Source: Flavobacterium sp. N502540 | Lineage (GTDB): Bacteria; Bacteroidota; Bacteroidia; Flavobacteriales; Flavobacteriaceae | Assembly (NCBI RefSeq): GCF_025947365.1 | Contig: NZ_CP110012.1 | Span: 3,782,001-3,846,000, forward strand | Direction of reading: 5' to 3' | Length of the DNA stretch: 64,000 bases | The notes under the pieces: model-generated | Seen by the model: the letters and a program-made list of their open reading frames with translations, nothing else | Told to the model about the DNA's origin: nothing | Databases searched by the model: none | In this document: in pieces, positions 1 through 7,245 of the stretch | How the letters are laid out: each line of letters begins with the position of its first letter | Numbering within the stretch: the first letter of the stretch is position 1 | Translations under genes and position numbers: made by a program

Positions 1-963
1 AGTGCTTCTTTTGAAATTATACGTGATCTGGTTAATAAACTCCCCGTGATGATTACTCCAAAATGGCTCAATACCAAATGCCAGCCTATTGCTATTGGGG
101 ATGTTTTAGAGTTTTTAATCCGCTCACTGCTAAACCCTAAAACCTATAATGAAAGTTTTGATATCGGCGGTCCCGATATTCTGACCTATAAAGAAATGCT
201 CCTGGGGTTTGCCCGGGCAAAAAAACTAAAAAGATATATTTATACACTGCCGGTCATGACGCCAAAATTGTCATCGTACTGGCTTTATTTTATTACTTCA
301 ACTTCTTTTAAACTGGCTTCGGCATTAGTAAGCAGTATGAAAGTAGAAGTCGTTTGCAGTGACAGCAGGATTAATGATTTATTAAGTGTTAAGCCAATGA
401 ATTACGAGATGGCGCTGCAGAGGGCACTCACAAAGATTAACGAAGATGCAGTGGCTTCGAGCTGGAAAGATTCACAGATCAGCGGACAGTTTAAAGGAAG
501 TGTGGCTTATTATCTAAAGGTTCCTAAAAAAGACTGCTTTATTGACAGAAGAAAAAGAAAAATCATTGACAGGGATGCTGTGATATCTAAAATATGGTCT
601 ATCGGCGGGGAAACCGGATGGTATTACGCAGACTGGCTCTGGAGCCTGCGCGGCTTTATGGATAAGATTGCCGGAGGTGTGGGAGCAAGAAGGGGAAGAA
701 CCAGTAGACATGAAATTCATGCAGGAGATGCACTCGATTTCTGGCGTGTGGTATATGCTGACAAGAAAGAAGGAAAATTAATTTTATATGCCGAGATGAA
801 ACTGCCCGGAGAAGCGTGGCTTGAATTTAAAATTATTAATAATAAATTGTACCAGGCCGCGACTTTTAGACCTAAGGGAATATTGGGCAGGCTGTACTGG
901 TATTCAGTGCTGCCTTTTCATGGTTTTATTTTCAATGGAATGATTAATGAATTAACACGTTAG
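1..963 (+). CDS. SDR-family oxidoreductase with DUF2867-like C-terminus (5' truncated by window)
   Basis: The reading frame is open from base 1, so the gene starts outside the window. The visible 320 residues begin in the last part of an extended/atypical short-chain dehydrogenase domain (PIAIGDVLEFL, then DIGGPDILTYKEM, typical of NmrA/NAD-epimerase-like proteins). They continue into a C-terminal region rich in aromatic residues (IWSIGGETGWYYADWLW, then GGVGARRGR), which I recognise as the DUF2867 type. The Rossmann nucleotide-binding motif would lie upstream and cannot be checked. The product is probably a cytoplasmic NAD(P)-binding protein; its substrate is unknown. The nearest downstream gene is on the other strand. 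Confidence 0.85.
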   Translation, partial: SASFEIIRDLVNKLPVMITPKWLNTKCQPIAIGDVLEFLIRSLLNPKTYNESFDIGGPDILTYKEMLLGFARAKKLKRYIYTLPVMTPKLSSYWLYFITSTSFKLASALVSSMKVEVVCSDSRINDLLSVKPMNYEMALQRALTKINEDAVASSWKDSQISGQFKGSVAYYLKVPKKDCFIDRRKRKIIDRDAVISKIWSIGGETGWYYADWLWSLRGFMDKIAGGVGARRGRTSRHEIHAGDALDFWRVVYADKKEGKLILYAEMKLPGEAWLEFKIINNKLYQAATFRPKGILGRLYWYSVLPFHGFIFNGMINELTR

Positions 964-1026
964 ATATATTTAATCATGGCATTATATGAAGAGTTTTTTT
1001 TATTCATATAGCCTGTGTTTAAATAA

Positions 1027-1054
1027 AAAAAGCATCTGCTTTAGGCAGATGCTT
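1027..1054 (-). terminator. Rho-independent terminator of the cold-shock gene
   Basis: A 10-bp perfect stem (AAGCATCTGC/GCAGATGCTT, 1030-1039 with 1045-1054) has a 5-nt loop. Read on the minus strand it is followed directly by a run of Ts. It lies about 23 nt past the stop of the cold-shock reading frame. No T-run follows on the plus strand, so it mainly serves the minus-strand gene. Confidence 0.75.
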
Positions 1055-1076
1055 GATAAACTAATTTTATAGTAAA

Positions 1077-1268
1077 TTATGCTATTACTACGTTCACTGC
1101 GTTTGGACCTTTGCGTCCTTCCTGCACGTCATAACGCACCTGATCATTTTCACGGATATTTTCCGACAGCCCTGAAACGTGAACAAAAACTTCGTTTCCG
1201 CCATCTGTGGGTGTTATAAAACCAAAACCTTTTTCTTCATTGAAGAATTTTACTGTACCTTCCTACAT
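1077..1268 (-). pseudogene. CspA-family cold-shock protein with a stop at codon 2
   Basis: The minus strand encodes a 63-residue cold-shock domain with RNP1-like KGFGFIT and RNP2-like VFVHVSGL, ending NAVNVVIA. This is the size and motif order of single-domain CspA RNA chaperones. The only plausible start, ATG at 1266-1268, is followed at once by TAG (1263-1265). Flavobacterial relatives usually begin MQEGTVKFF, so CAG to TAG explains the change. The rest of the frame is intact and a good terminator follows, so decay is recent, translation starts at a non-standard codon, or there is a base-call error. No in-frame ATG, GTG or TTG is evident just after the stop. Confidence 0.8.
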
Positions 1269-1409
1269 GTTAAATATTTAATTTACACAAATGTAGCGTA
1301 TTAAATAACAGGAAACTGAAAAAAGATTTTTAATTGTGTTTTTCTTAACGTAAGTCAATCCGCGGTAATGGGCATAGGCTTAATAAATGCGATTTTCAAG
1401 GGGAAAACT

Positions 1410-1670
1410 TCACTGCTGGAGGCTGTTTTCTAATACCTGTGAAGGGGCAGGGAGCCCTAATTCTTTGGTCGCTGATCGTATGTTCCTGAAAAAGCCAACG
1501 CTGTAAGAACATTTTGCATAGCAGATCACATCAAAATTCTGTTCTGTGAGCTCTTCTATTTTTAAATCGGTTATCGCAAGGGATTCTGATGTTTTTTTGT
1601 TAATGGCTTTTCCCAGAATCCTGTCCTGATAATATTGTGAAGGCTGCTCTGCTTCTTTTAGGGTATACAT
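1410..1670 (-). CDS. Hypothetical protein, 86 aa
   Basis: The frame starts with ATG and encodes a soluble, charged protein (MYTLKEAEQPSQYYQD...) with a conserved-looking stretch (LTEQNFDVICYAKCSYSVG) and two nearby cysteines. I do not recognise a family. There is no signal peptide or membrane segment. It lies upstream of the cold-shock gene on the same strand. Codon use looks ordinary, which supports a real gene, but no function can be given. Confidence 0.45.
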   Translation of the reverse strand: MYTLKEAEQPSQYYQDRILGKAINKKTSESLAITDLKIEELTEQNFDVICYAKCSYSVGFFRNIRSATKELGLPAPSQVLENSLQQ

Positions 1671-1861
1671 ATGCCGTTGGTTTTTATCAAAAATACAAAA
1701 ATAACTGCAGATTTTACGCTGTCTGTCTTTAATGCGGCAAAACGGTGCACTTTAAGCTGCAGGGCTTTGTTTTTTAACATCCCCGATCTTGATACGTACC
1801 ATTTTAATAATTATATTTGATCTGGAAAGACCATCATTTATAAACATCAGATTTTTTTACA

Positions 1862-2110
1862 ATGCAAAAAGAAGTACGATTCAAGGTGAGAAAAGATCTG
1901 GACCCGCAGGAGCAACAGAGGGTCATTAAATTAAAAGGAAGCCTTATTTCCAAAGGCTACACCGAAATTATACATATCAGGGACCAGGGCGAGGAGTTTC
2001 ATCTCAATACTTTTAGACCCCGGCGGGTAAACGAAATGAAGCGCAGCAGTATATTGCGGCCTTTATCAGCGAGGAGAACCTCTGTCAGACCATATCAAAA
2101 GCTTAACTAA
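1862..2110 (+). pseudogene. Small charged protein with probable single-base frameshift
   Basis: The reading frame gives 82 residues. The first about 54 are a well-formed charged sequence (KVRKDLDPQEQQRVIKLKG, then EEFHLNTFRP). After about 2017-2026, within a GC-rich run, the frame becomes abnormally basic. In frame 1 the same DNA encodes an acidic, protein-like tail (NEAQQYIAAFISEENL) that stops at 2104-2106. The simplest reading is an ancestral protein of about 81 residues with a one-base loss in the G/C run. A sequencing error would look the same. A strong terminator follows at 2135. Function is unknown. Confidence 0.5.
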
Positions 2111-2134
2111 CTTAATTCAGTTTTTTTTATTCAT

Positions 2135-2166
2135 GCCCGCCTGCTGTACACAGGCGGGCTTTTTTT
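2135..2166 (+). terminator. Strong rho-independent terminator
   Basis: A 9-bp perfect GC-rich stem (GCCCGCCTG/CAGGCGGGC, 2135-2143 with 2151-2159) with a 7-nt loop is followed by seven Ts. It closes the small gene at 1862 and separates it from the convergent gene at 2198. Confidence 0.9.
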
Positions 2167-2197
2167 GCTTTGACACTGCGCGCCGGATGCTCTATTT

Positions 2198-2803
2198 TTA
2201 ATTCAGTTGATCAGCAAAAGGGCCGGCCGGGGGCGCTGATATGGATTTTAAGTTCATTGCTGTATTTTGGACCTTCAGTCTACCGGTAAGGTCAATGGGC
2301 AGAAAGTCCAGTGTTTTAAGAAAATTCCGGATACCATTTCCCGAAGCTTTATGACTAGATATGAAAAACAGCTCCTGCCTGTTTGTATGGGCTGTGGTTT
2401 TAACTGCTGGTTTTAGGCTCACCGGGGTAAAGAGTTTTACGATATGCGCCTCAGGAATTAAACAGACGGTAATCCTGTAGGTCATACCATGGGTGATGCC
2501 CGATAAAAGCGAGCCGGGATCAAAGATCAGGCTGCTGGTATGTACGATTATTTTCCCTGACATATCAGGCAGGTTTGGCAGTACAGACTCCAGATCATCC
2601 TTTGGAAGGAACAAAAGTATAATGTCTGCCGCCGCGGCCTGCTCAAGGGTGCCAAGGGCCGCAGTTGCGCCCATTGTTTTAACCGATTCCCTTATAAGGC
2701 TGTTACCCTGGGGATTGTGCAGGGTTATTTTATATCCTGCCCTGGCAGAGCGGATGGCCAGCTTAAGGGTAAGGCTGCCGATTCCTATGATTCCAATTTT
2801 CAT
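2198..2803 (-). CDS. NAD(P)-binding F420-reductase-like Rossmann protein
   Basis: The 201-residue protein opens with a Rossmann strand-turn-helix (MKIGIIGIGSLTLKLA) and a second strand ending KITLHNP. This matches the NADP-oxidoreductase/coenzyme-F420-dependent family (NADP_F420 fold), although the usual glycine motif is less regular. A middle segment (AADIILLFLPKDDLESVL, then KIIVHTSS) fits the strands and helices after the first ADP-binding unit. Length suits single-domain members of this family. The substrate cannot be inferred, and F420 use is unlikely in Bacteroidota. Its promoter side faces the IS6 element. Confidence 0.7.
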   Translation of the reverse strand: MKIGIIGIGSLTLKLAIRSARAGYKITLHNPQGNSLIRESVKTMGATAALGTLEQAAAADIILLFLPKDDLESVLPNLPDMSGKIIVHTSSLIFDPGSLLSGITHGMTYRITVCLIPEAHIVKLFTPVSLKPAVKTTAHTNRQELFFISSHKASGNGIRNFLKTLDFLPIDLTGRLKVQNTAMNLKSISAPPAGPFADQLN

Positions 2804-2967
2804 AATTGTTTGGGTTTAATTACAGATCTCAGAGTACTGAATCCGGCATCTTGTCTTTATTAAGAATGCCGGCTTGTAATAGAAAATTTTTAAAATCAGA
2901 CTAAAATTAGTACAAATTCCTGATTTTGCATGTACGTATTTTTACCTGTTTTTGATTTTTGCAGCAG

Positions 2968-3741
2968 GGTTCTGTCGCATCTGGTAATAACTTTTATCTT
3001 TAGAACTTTAAACCGATTAAAAGATGAATACTAAAGGTCATTGTTATCCAAAATACATAATTCTTCAGGCAGTATATTTCAAGCTAAGATTTACACTTAG
3101 TTACCGGGATGTTGAAGAACTAATGAAGATTAGAGGAGTCATTGTGGATCATGCCACGATCCAGCGCTGGGTTTATAAGTTTACACCTTTGATTGAGTCA
3201 GAGATGAAGAAGATAAAAGGCAGAGTGGGAGCGAGTTGGAGATTGGATGAGACATATATCAAAGTAAAAGGTATATGGTGTTATTTATATCGAGCAGTAG
3301 ATAAATTAGGTAATACGGTTGACTTTCTTTTGACTAGAAAAAGACAAAGAATGAGTGCTCAGTCATTTCTAATTAAAGCAATTGATAATAATTACCGGCT
3401 AAGAGTCATAAAAATTGATAAAAGTAGTTCTAATATCGCAGCGATCAAAGTATATAACAAACGTTCATTCTCAAAGATTAAAATCCGGCAGTGTAAATAT
3501 CTCAACAATATTGTAGAACAGGATCATCGTTTTATAAAGTGGCGTATACAAAATGGATTAGGTTTCAAAAGTTTTGAATCGGCCAAAAGAACATTGAGCG
3601 GAATTGAAGTTGTGAATATGCTTAGAAAAAATCAGATGGTCAAACCAGGGAAATCTATGTTTAAATCATTCTGCAAACTGGCGGGCTAAATTTTAAATTG
3701 CTTAAAATTTTATATTTGATTCTTCGAGATGCGACAGAATC
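2968..3741 (+). mobile_element. IS6-family insertion sequence, apparently complete (774 bp)
   Basis: The element is bounded by 15-bp inverted ends, GGTTCTGTCGCATCT at 2968-2982 and the complement of GATTCTGTCGCATCT at 3727-3741, differing at one base. It holds one transposase gene, and size and layout fit IS6. The flanking octamers (TGCAGCAG and GGCAGTTT) do not match, so there is no target duplication. The right end abuts an IS3 remnant that is absent on the left side, suggesting an adjacent deletion or recombination after insertion. Two decayed relatives lie at 28573 and 62915. Confidence 0.85.
3024..3689 (+). CDS. IS6-family transposase
   Basis: The 221-residue DDE transposase has an N-terminal HTH (SYRDVEELMKIRGVIVDHAT, then IQRWV). 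The catalytic core shows D in LDETYIKVKG, D in IKIDKSSSN and E in VEQDHRFIKW, followed by the family segment GFKSFESAKRTLSGIE. All three acidic residues are present and the frame is uninterrupted, so the protein could be active. It starts 42 nt inside the left inverted repeat end. The length is close to the usual 220-240 residues. Confidence 0.92.
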   Translation: MNTKGHCYPKYIILQAVYFKLRFTLSYRDVEELMKIRGVIVDHATIQRWVYKFTPLIESEMKKIKGRVGASWRLDETYIKVKGIWCYLYRAVDKLGNTVDFLLTRKRQRMSAQSFLIKAIDNNYRLRVIKIDKSSSNIAAIKVYNKRSFSKIKIRQCKYLNNIVEQDHRFIKWRIQNGLGFKSFESAKRTLSGIEVVNMLRKNQMVKPGKSMFKSFCKLAG

Positions 3742-3848
3742 GGCAGTTTTCTCTTTAAAATTGCGGCCATAACTTTTCGATTCTCTTTCATGCTCTAAAG
3801 TTAAGATTTGGTTCTTAACAGCAACTCCATGCTAAGCAAGCACATCCA
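3742..3848 (-). mobile_element. IS3-family left-end remnant with start of orfA
   Basis: About 105 bp match 60087-60192 with scattered differences. In both copies the minus strand has a terminal segment near TGGATGTGCT, about 57 nt of leader and an ATG (3789-3791 here) opening an OrfA-like N-terminus. The second copy reads MKENLKNYDCIFKEKAV; this one needs a one-base correction to read KENRKxYGRNFKEK. The remnant is cut exactly at the IS6 right end. The adjoining stretch to about 3955 is open on the minus strand (ASPLNHIISVIQRKENV) and may be the tail of an unrecognised gene that the IS3 end interrupted. Confidence 0.6.
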
Positions 3849-3955
3849 ATGCTTTATCAATTGCATTAGGTGCAGACAGCGAAATGACATTTTCTTTTCG
3901 CTGTATCACCGAAATAATATGGTTTAATGGAGATGCCATTTCAGTTGCAATATTA

Positions 3956-4756
3956 CTAATTGACCGTTCTCAATGCCTTTTTGACAATGTACCTTGTTTG
4001 TTTTGTACCGCTTTCTTTTTCCCAACGTTTACAAAGCTCCTTTACAAAATCGGGCTGTGTTTTACTTGCATCATTTAACCAATTTCCAACACTGTCTTGT
4101 ACATATTTTGCTGAATCGGATTTTAGAGGTTCTAAAATTGGCAAAGCCAATTTGGGATTTTGTTTTAGTTCTTCGATATGTTCGCACCAAACGCCGCGAG
4201 GCCGTGTTGTCTCTGTGGTAAAGCGTCTGATATTTTCATCTTGGTTTGTCGTCCATTTGGAAAGTATTTCAATGCTTTTGGTAAGATTTTGAGCGACTTT
4301 CGCTCTTACAGCCAGCCAGCAGATTTCCCTTACTCCAAAATGTTTATCGGTTGAAAAAGGCTTAATTTGATTAAGCGTTTCGTTTATGTTTAGATTTTCA
4401 TTTTTGCCAATGGTATAAGCTGCCCAGCAACGAACTAAATCGGCTTTGTGAAGAGATAATGTCGTTAAGAAATCGCTATCATTATTCTTTATTGCCTGCT
4501 CAAGAATCCCTGTTCCGATAGCTTCGTTTATGGTGTTTATAGTCTGCTTTTTCAGTTGGTCGATTTTAGACAGAACGGGTTTTAAATAATTCATTCTTTG
4601 ATTTTCTGCAAGTAAATTTTCCAATAAAAGCCGCTGGTCAACTGCTAACCATTCCATAAGGTTGGAAGTTTCAATTTCACCACTATTTAGCTGTGCTAAA
4701 ATATCTGTCGGAATATCCTTTGCACTTCTTGCTCCTTTTCTTTTTATCTCGTTCAT
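3956..4756 (-). CDS. AlkC/AlkD-like DNA alkylation repair protein (HEAT-repeat)
   Basis: The 266-residue helical protein has repeat-like segments and the family signature RRFTTETTRPRGVWCEHI followed by YVQDSVGNWLNDASK. This is typical of the AlkC/AlkD DNA-glycosylase superfamily, which excises N3- and N7-alkylpurines without base flipping. The N-terminal half is mainly predicted helix. It begins inside the last codons of the peroxiredoxin-like gene (4-nt overlap), so the two are probably translationally coupled. Members of this superfamily act on cytoplasmic DNA; the exact lesion is not predictable here. Its stop lies just before the IS3 remnant, so the natural 3' region may be lost. Confidence 0.75.
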   Translation of the reverse strand: MNEIKRKGARSAKDIPTDILAQLNSGEIETSNLMEWLAVDQRLLLENLLAENQRMNYLKPVLSKIDQLKKQTINTINEAIGTGILEQAIKNNDSDFLTTLSLHKADLVRCWAAYTIGKNENLNINETLNQIKPFSTDKHFGVREICWLAVRAKVAQNLTKSIEILSKWTTNQDENIRRFTTETTRPRGVWCEHIEELKQNPKLALPILEPLKSDSAKYVQDSVGNWLNDASKTQPDFVKELCKRWEKESGTKQTRYIVKKALRTVN

Positions 4757-5391
4757 AATTGTTTAATCAATTCCTGAATATCTATCCTGTTCATATAATT
4801 GGCATCAGCAAATTTGTACCTAACGCTGCCATTTGTATCTACTACAAAAACGGCAGGTATAGGCAATTCGCTGTTGCCGTTTTCGTTGTATTCCGACAGG
4901 TCAATGCCTAAACCTCTGTAAGTGGGAACGATATAGTCCTGAAGCCCGAATGAAATGCCAAGCTGTTTAGCCAAAGCATTGTTTTTATCGGTCAATAATT
5001 CAAAATCCAAATTGTAATTGCTCTTTAATTCTTGGCTATAATCGAGCTTTTGCGGTGAGATTGCCACAAGGGTTGCTTTTCTGTCGGTAATCTGTTTTAG
5101 GCTGTCTTGCAGTGCTTTTAATTCAAGGCTGCAATAAGGGCACCAGCTGCCACGAAAAAAAGCTGCAATCACTTTTCCCTTTTTTAGAATTTCTTTTAAC
5201 TGCACCGTTTCATCATTTGTATTTGGCAGTTTGAAATCGGGAAACATATCGCCTGTTTGGATGCTGTTTCCTTCCATGTTCCTGGCTCTCAAATCCTGAA
5301 TGGATTTGCCGAATGCATCTAAGGCTTCTCTGGGAAGCTGATGCCCTAAATTTTCATTCAGTTCTTCAATCTGCTGTGCTAAATTTTTCAT
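4753..5391 (-). CDS. Peroxiredoxin-like AhpC/TSA-family thiol oxidoreductase
   Basis: The 212-residue thioredoxin-fold protein has an N-terminal helical extension of about 45 residues, then GDMFPDFKLPN and the active segment FFRGSWCPYCSLELKAL with a CxxC pair. The AhpC/TSA core continues through LVAISPQ and ends with IPAVFVVDTNGSVRYKF. It belongs to the redoxin group that carries CPYC rather than the PxxxTxxC of classical 2-Cys peroxiredoxins. It probably reduces peroxides or acts as a disulfide reductase in the cytoplasm, since no signal peptide is seen. It is divergent from the HxlR gene at 5484 and overlaps the alkC-like gene downstream. Confidence 0.85.
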   Translation of the reverse strand: MKNLAQQIEELNENLGHQLPREALDAFGKSIQDLRARNMEGNSIQTGDMFPDFKLPNTNDETVQLKEILKKGKVIAAFFRGSWCPYCSLELKALQDSLKQITDRKATLVAISPQKLDYSQELKSNYNLDFELLTDKNNALAKQLGISFGLQDYIVPTYRGLGIDLSEYNENGNSELPIPAVFVVDTNGSVRYKFADANYMNRIDIQELIKQL

Positions 5392-5483
5392 ATATTGTTT
5401 TATATTTTTGCAAAGTTTTGAAAGTAAAACCAGAAATGCAATACCGCATATAATTATCCCTAGGAGACAAAAAAGTCAATTTT

Positions 5484-5846
5484 ATGAAAACAAAGCAACG
5501 AGCGATAGTAGAAAAAATTTGCCCATTGGAATTTGCTGTTAATGCTATTAGCGGAAAATGGAAAATCCCGATTGTGTGGCGTATAAACGAAGGCGAAAAA
5601 CGTCCGAGCGAAATGCTTCGCGGCATTGCAAAAGTGGATAGGCGTGTGTTGAACCAGCATCTGAAAGAATTGGAACAGGACGGAATTTTAAGCAAAAAAA
5701 TCTTCAATGAATTACCGCCCCGCGTTGAGTATTCGCTTACACCGCTGGGCGAGAAATTGGCAGATGTACTTTGGAAATTGAACGATTGGGGCGAAATCCT
5801 TTTGTCTGAAAAGCCTGTATTAGCTAATTCATATAGTGGTGTGTAA
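5484..5846 (+). CDS. HxlR-family transcriptional regulator
   Basis: The 120-residue winged-helix protein has the HxlR pattern: an N-terminal conserved cysteine in EKICPLEFAVNAISGKWK, then LRGIAKVDRRVLNQHLKELE and the wing PPRVEYSLTPLGEKL. HxlR proteins with this cysteine (for example YodB) sense thiol-reactive or electrophilic stress. Divergent from the peroxiredoxin/alkC-like pair across 92 bp, it is a likely regulator of them. The intergenic region contains CCTAGG within TATCCCTAGGAGA at about 5456-5466, a possible operator core. Confidence 0.88.
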   Translation: MKTKQRAIVEKICPLEFAVNAISGKWKIPIVWRINEGEKRPSEMLRGIAKVDRRVLNQHLKELEQDGILSKKIFNELPPRVEYSLTPLGEKLADVLWKLNDWGEILLSEKPVLANSYSGV

Positions 5847-5910
5847 CAAATATTTTTTGTTTCTGTTTTTTCAAACAAAGCATTGTCGGACTTTTTTTTA
5901 GAATAGCCGT

Positions 5911-6060
5911 TTGCTCGGGAAATTACTCTCTCCTTTCCAACCTGAAAAAGAGGCCTTTGAATCGGGAAGGATAATGCTTAATGGAATCAATGAATTATTA
6001 GCCAATAATGAGGTTTTTGCCTTCGAAACCGCTTTAGCCACAAAAGCACTTCTTTTTTAC
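5911..6060 (+). pseudogene. Zeta-toxin-like AAA/kinase fragment
   Basis: About 50 residues (LSPFQPEKEAFESGRIML, then NELLANNEVFAFETALATK) match the segment after the Walker A loop of flavobacterial zeta-toxin family proteins, which usually read GLSPFQPE...FAFETTLATK. The N-terminal P-loop and everything after ATK are missing. The frame then runs into an IS3-type end repeat at 6061, so residues after about 50 are insertion sequence rather than toxin. It is not functional. Confidence 0.65.
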
Positions 6061-6183
6061 AAAACCGCCTTAGCTTTTTGTGGCAAAAATGAAGGTAACT
6101 CTAATTCTGCTATAAAACTTAGACTTGCGAAATATATTTAAAAACTGCCTTAGCATTTTATGGCTAAATGGGAGGCATCTCTA
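6061..6183 (-). repeat. Two IS3-type left-end repeats in tandem
   Basis: Two about 40-bp segments, 6061-6100 (starting AAACCGCCTTAGCTTTTTGT) and 6141-6181 (AAACTGCCTTAGCATTTTAT), resemble each other and the outer end of the IS3 remnant at 52873-52913. All three contain the core CCTTAG(n)TTTT(A/G)TGGC followed by GGAGGCA-like or related bases. The partial tandem arrangement suggests repeated insertion or recombination at the broken zeta-toxin gene. No transposase remains here. Confidence 0.55.
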
Positions 6184-6309
6184 TGTTACGTCTAGCTTTT
6201 TTGTACAAATTAAGATGAAAATATTTGACCTGGTATTTGTAGAAGATAATTTTAAGATAGGTAAAAAAAATTAAATTGCTGCTTAGAAAGCCAATATCTT
6301 TGGAGATAA

Positions 6310-7155
6310 CTAGATTTTCTTAAATCGAAGTTCTGAAGGATTTATTTCTTTATACTTTTGAAATGTTTTGTTCATATGGCTTGCGTCTGTAAAGCCGGTT
6401 TTCTCTGCAATTTCAGAAATACTCAGTGTACTTTGTTTTAAAAGCACTGTGGCGCGCTCCAGTCTTGTTTCCATTATAATCTTTTTGAAGCCATTCCCTG
6501 TATGGTTTTTAAGATATTCGCCTACATAGTTTGCAGATATATTAAACTCTGCTGCTATTGTTGCAAGTGTTAATTTTTTTTCTGTGTTTATATTCAATCT
6601 TATGTAAGCCAAAACGTCATTTACTTTATCTCTTTCCTTTTCGGCAAAAGTTTTTTTTGTAGAGTGCTCGGTGAGATGCCGCAAGACAATAACTATGATA
6701 GCACCAAAAAACTCTAATGTTAATTCTCTAGAATGCAGCTTAGGAGATTTATATTCTTCTAAAAGCATTTTTGAGAGAAAAAATATTTTTTTAGTATCCT
6801 GTCTGTTTTTTATTAGGCTTCCTGCGGTCATATTTGAACGAAAGAGGAAACGGCTGTTGGTTTCAAACCAGCCTGATTTAATCCAGCTTTGCTTGTCATT
6901 GAATATCTGCTCAGTAAATTTAATGTATAGTAAAATTGTAGGATCTTTTATCTCTAGTTGATGAGAATCTTCGGGAGTTAACAGGAAGATGTCCCCTCTA
7001 TTGTAAGTAAATATTGTATCGTTAATTTTATGCAGTCCATGCCCTTTTCTAACTAATATCAATTCACAAAAGTTGTGGGTGTGCTGACCATACGGCCAAT
7101 CTGTTAATTCTAATTCAAATACATTTATGGAGTGTTTGCTGAATATTCTTTTCAT
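6310..7155 (-). CDS. AraC-family transcriptional regulator
   Basis: The 281-residue protein has an N-terminal cupin-like sensor domain (HTHNFCELILVRKGHGLHKI, then GDIFLLTPEDSHQ). The C-terminal double HTH has LTLATIAAEFNISANYVGEY and SISEIAEKTGFTDASHMNK. This is the classical AraC/XylS layout with a metal- or ligand-binding beta-barrel. It is divergent from the ene-reductase operon starting at 7246, with a 90-bp shared promoter region, and is the obvious candidate to control it. The effector is unknown. Confidence 0.9.
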   Translation of the reverse strand: MKRIFSKHSINVFELELTDWPYGQHTHNFCELILVRKGHGLHKINDTIFTYNRGDIFLLTPEDSHQLEIKDPTILLYIKFTEQIFNDKQSWIKSGWFETNSRFLFRSNMTAGSLIKNRQDTKKIFFLSKMLLEEYKSPKLHSRELTLEFFGAIIVIVLRHLTEHSTKKTFAEKERDKVNDVLAYIRLNINTEKKLTLATIAAEFNISANYVGEYLKNHTGNGFKKIIMETRLERATVLLKQSTLSISEIAEKTGFTDASHMNKTFQKYKEINPSELRFKKI

Positions 7156-7170
7156 GAACCATTTTTGTTA

Positions 7171-7178
7171 CAAATGTA
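7171..7178 (-). promoter_or_regulatory. Bacteroidota -7 box for the araC-type gene
   Basis: TACATTTG on the minus strand matches the TAnnTTTG consensus used by the Bacteroidota primary sigma factor. It lies 16-23 nt upstream of the AraC-type start codon. A TTG sits only about 13 nt further upstream, shorter than the usual -33 spacing, so the assignment is tentative. Confidence 0.35.
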
Positions 7179-7245
7179 TCCTTTTTTTTTACAATAATTT
7201 TAGAGCTAAAAGATTGAATTTTGTGTAGTTATAATTTTTATAGAA

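Noticed and set aside
3849..3955. Open minus-strand frame ASPLNHIISVIQRKENV before the IS3 remnant
   Set aside because: Only about 35 codons are open and no family is recognised; it is mentioned with the IS3 remnant but not called as a gene.
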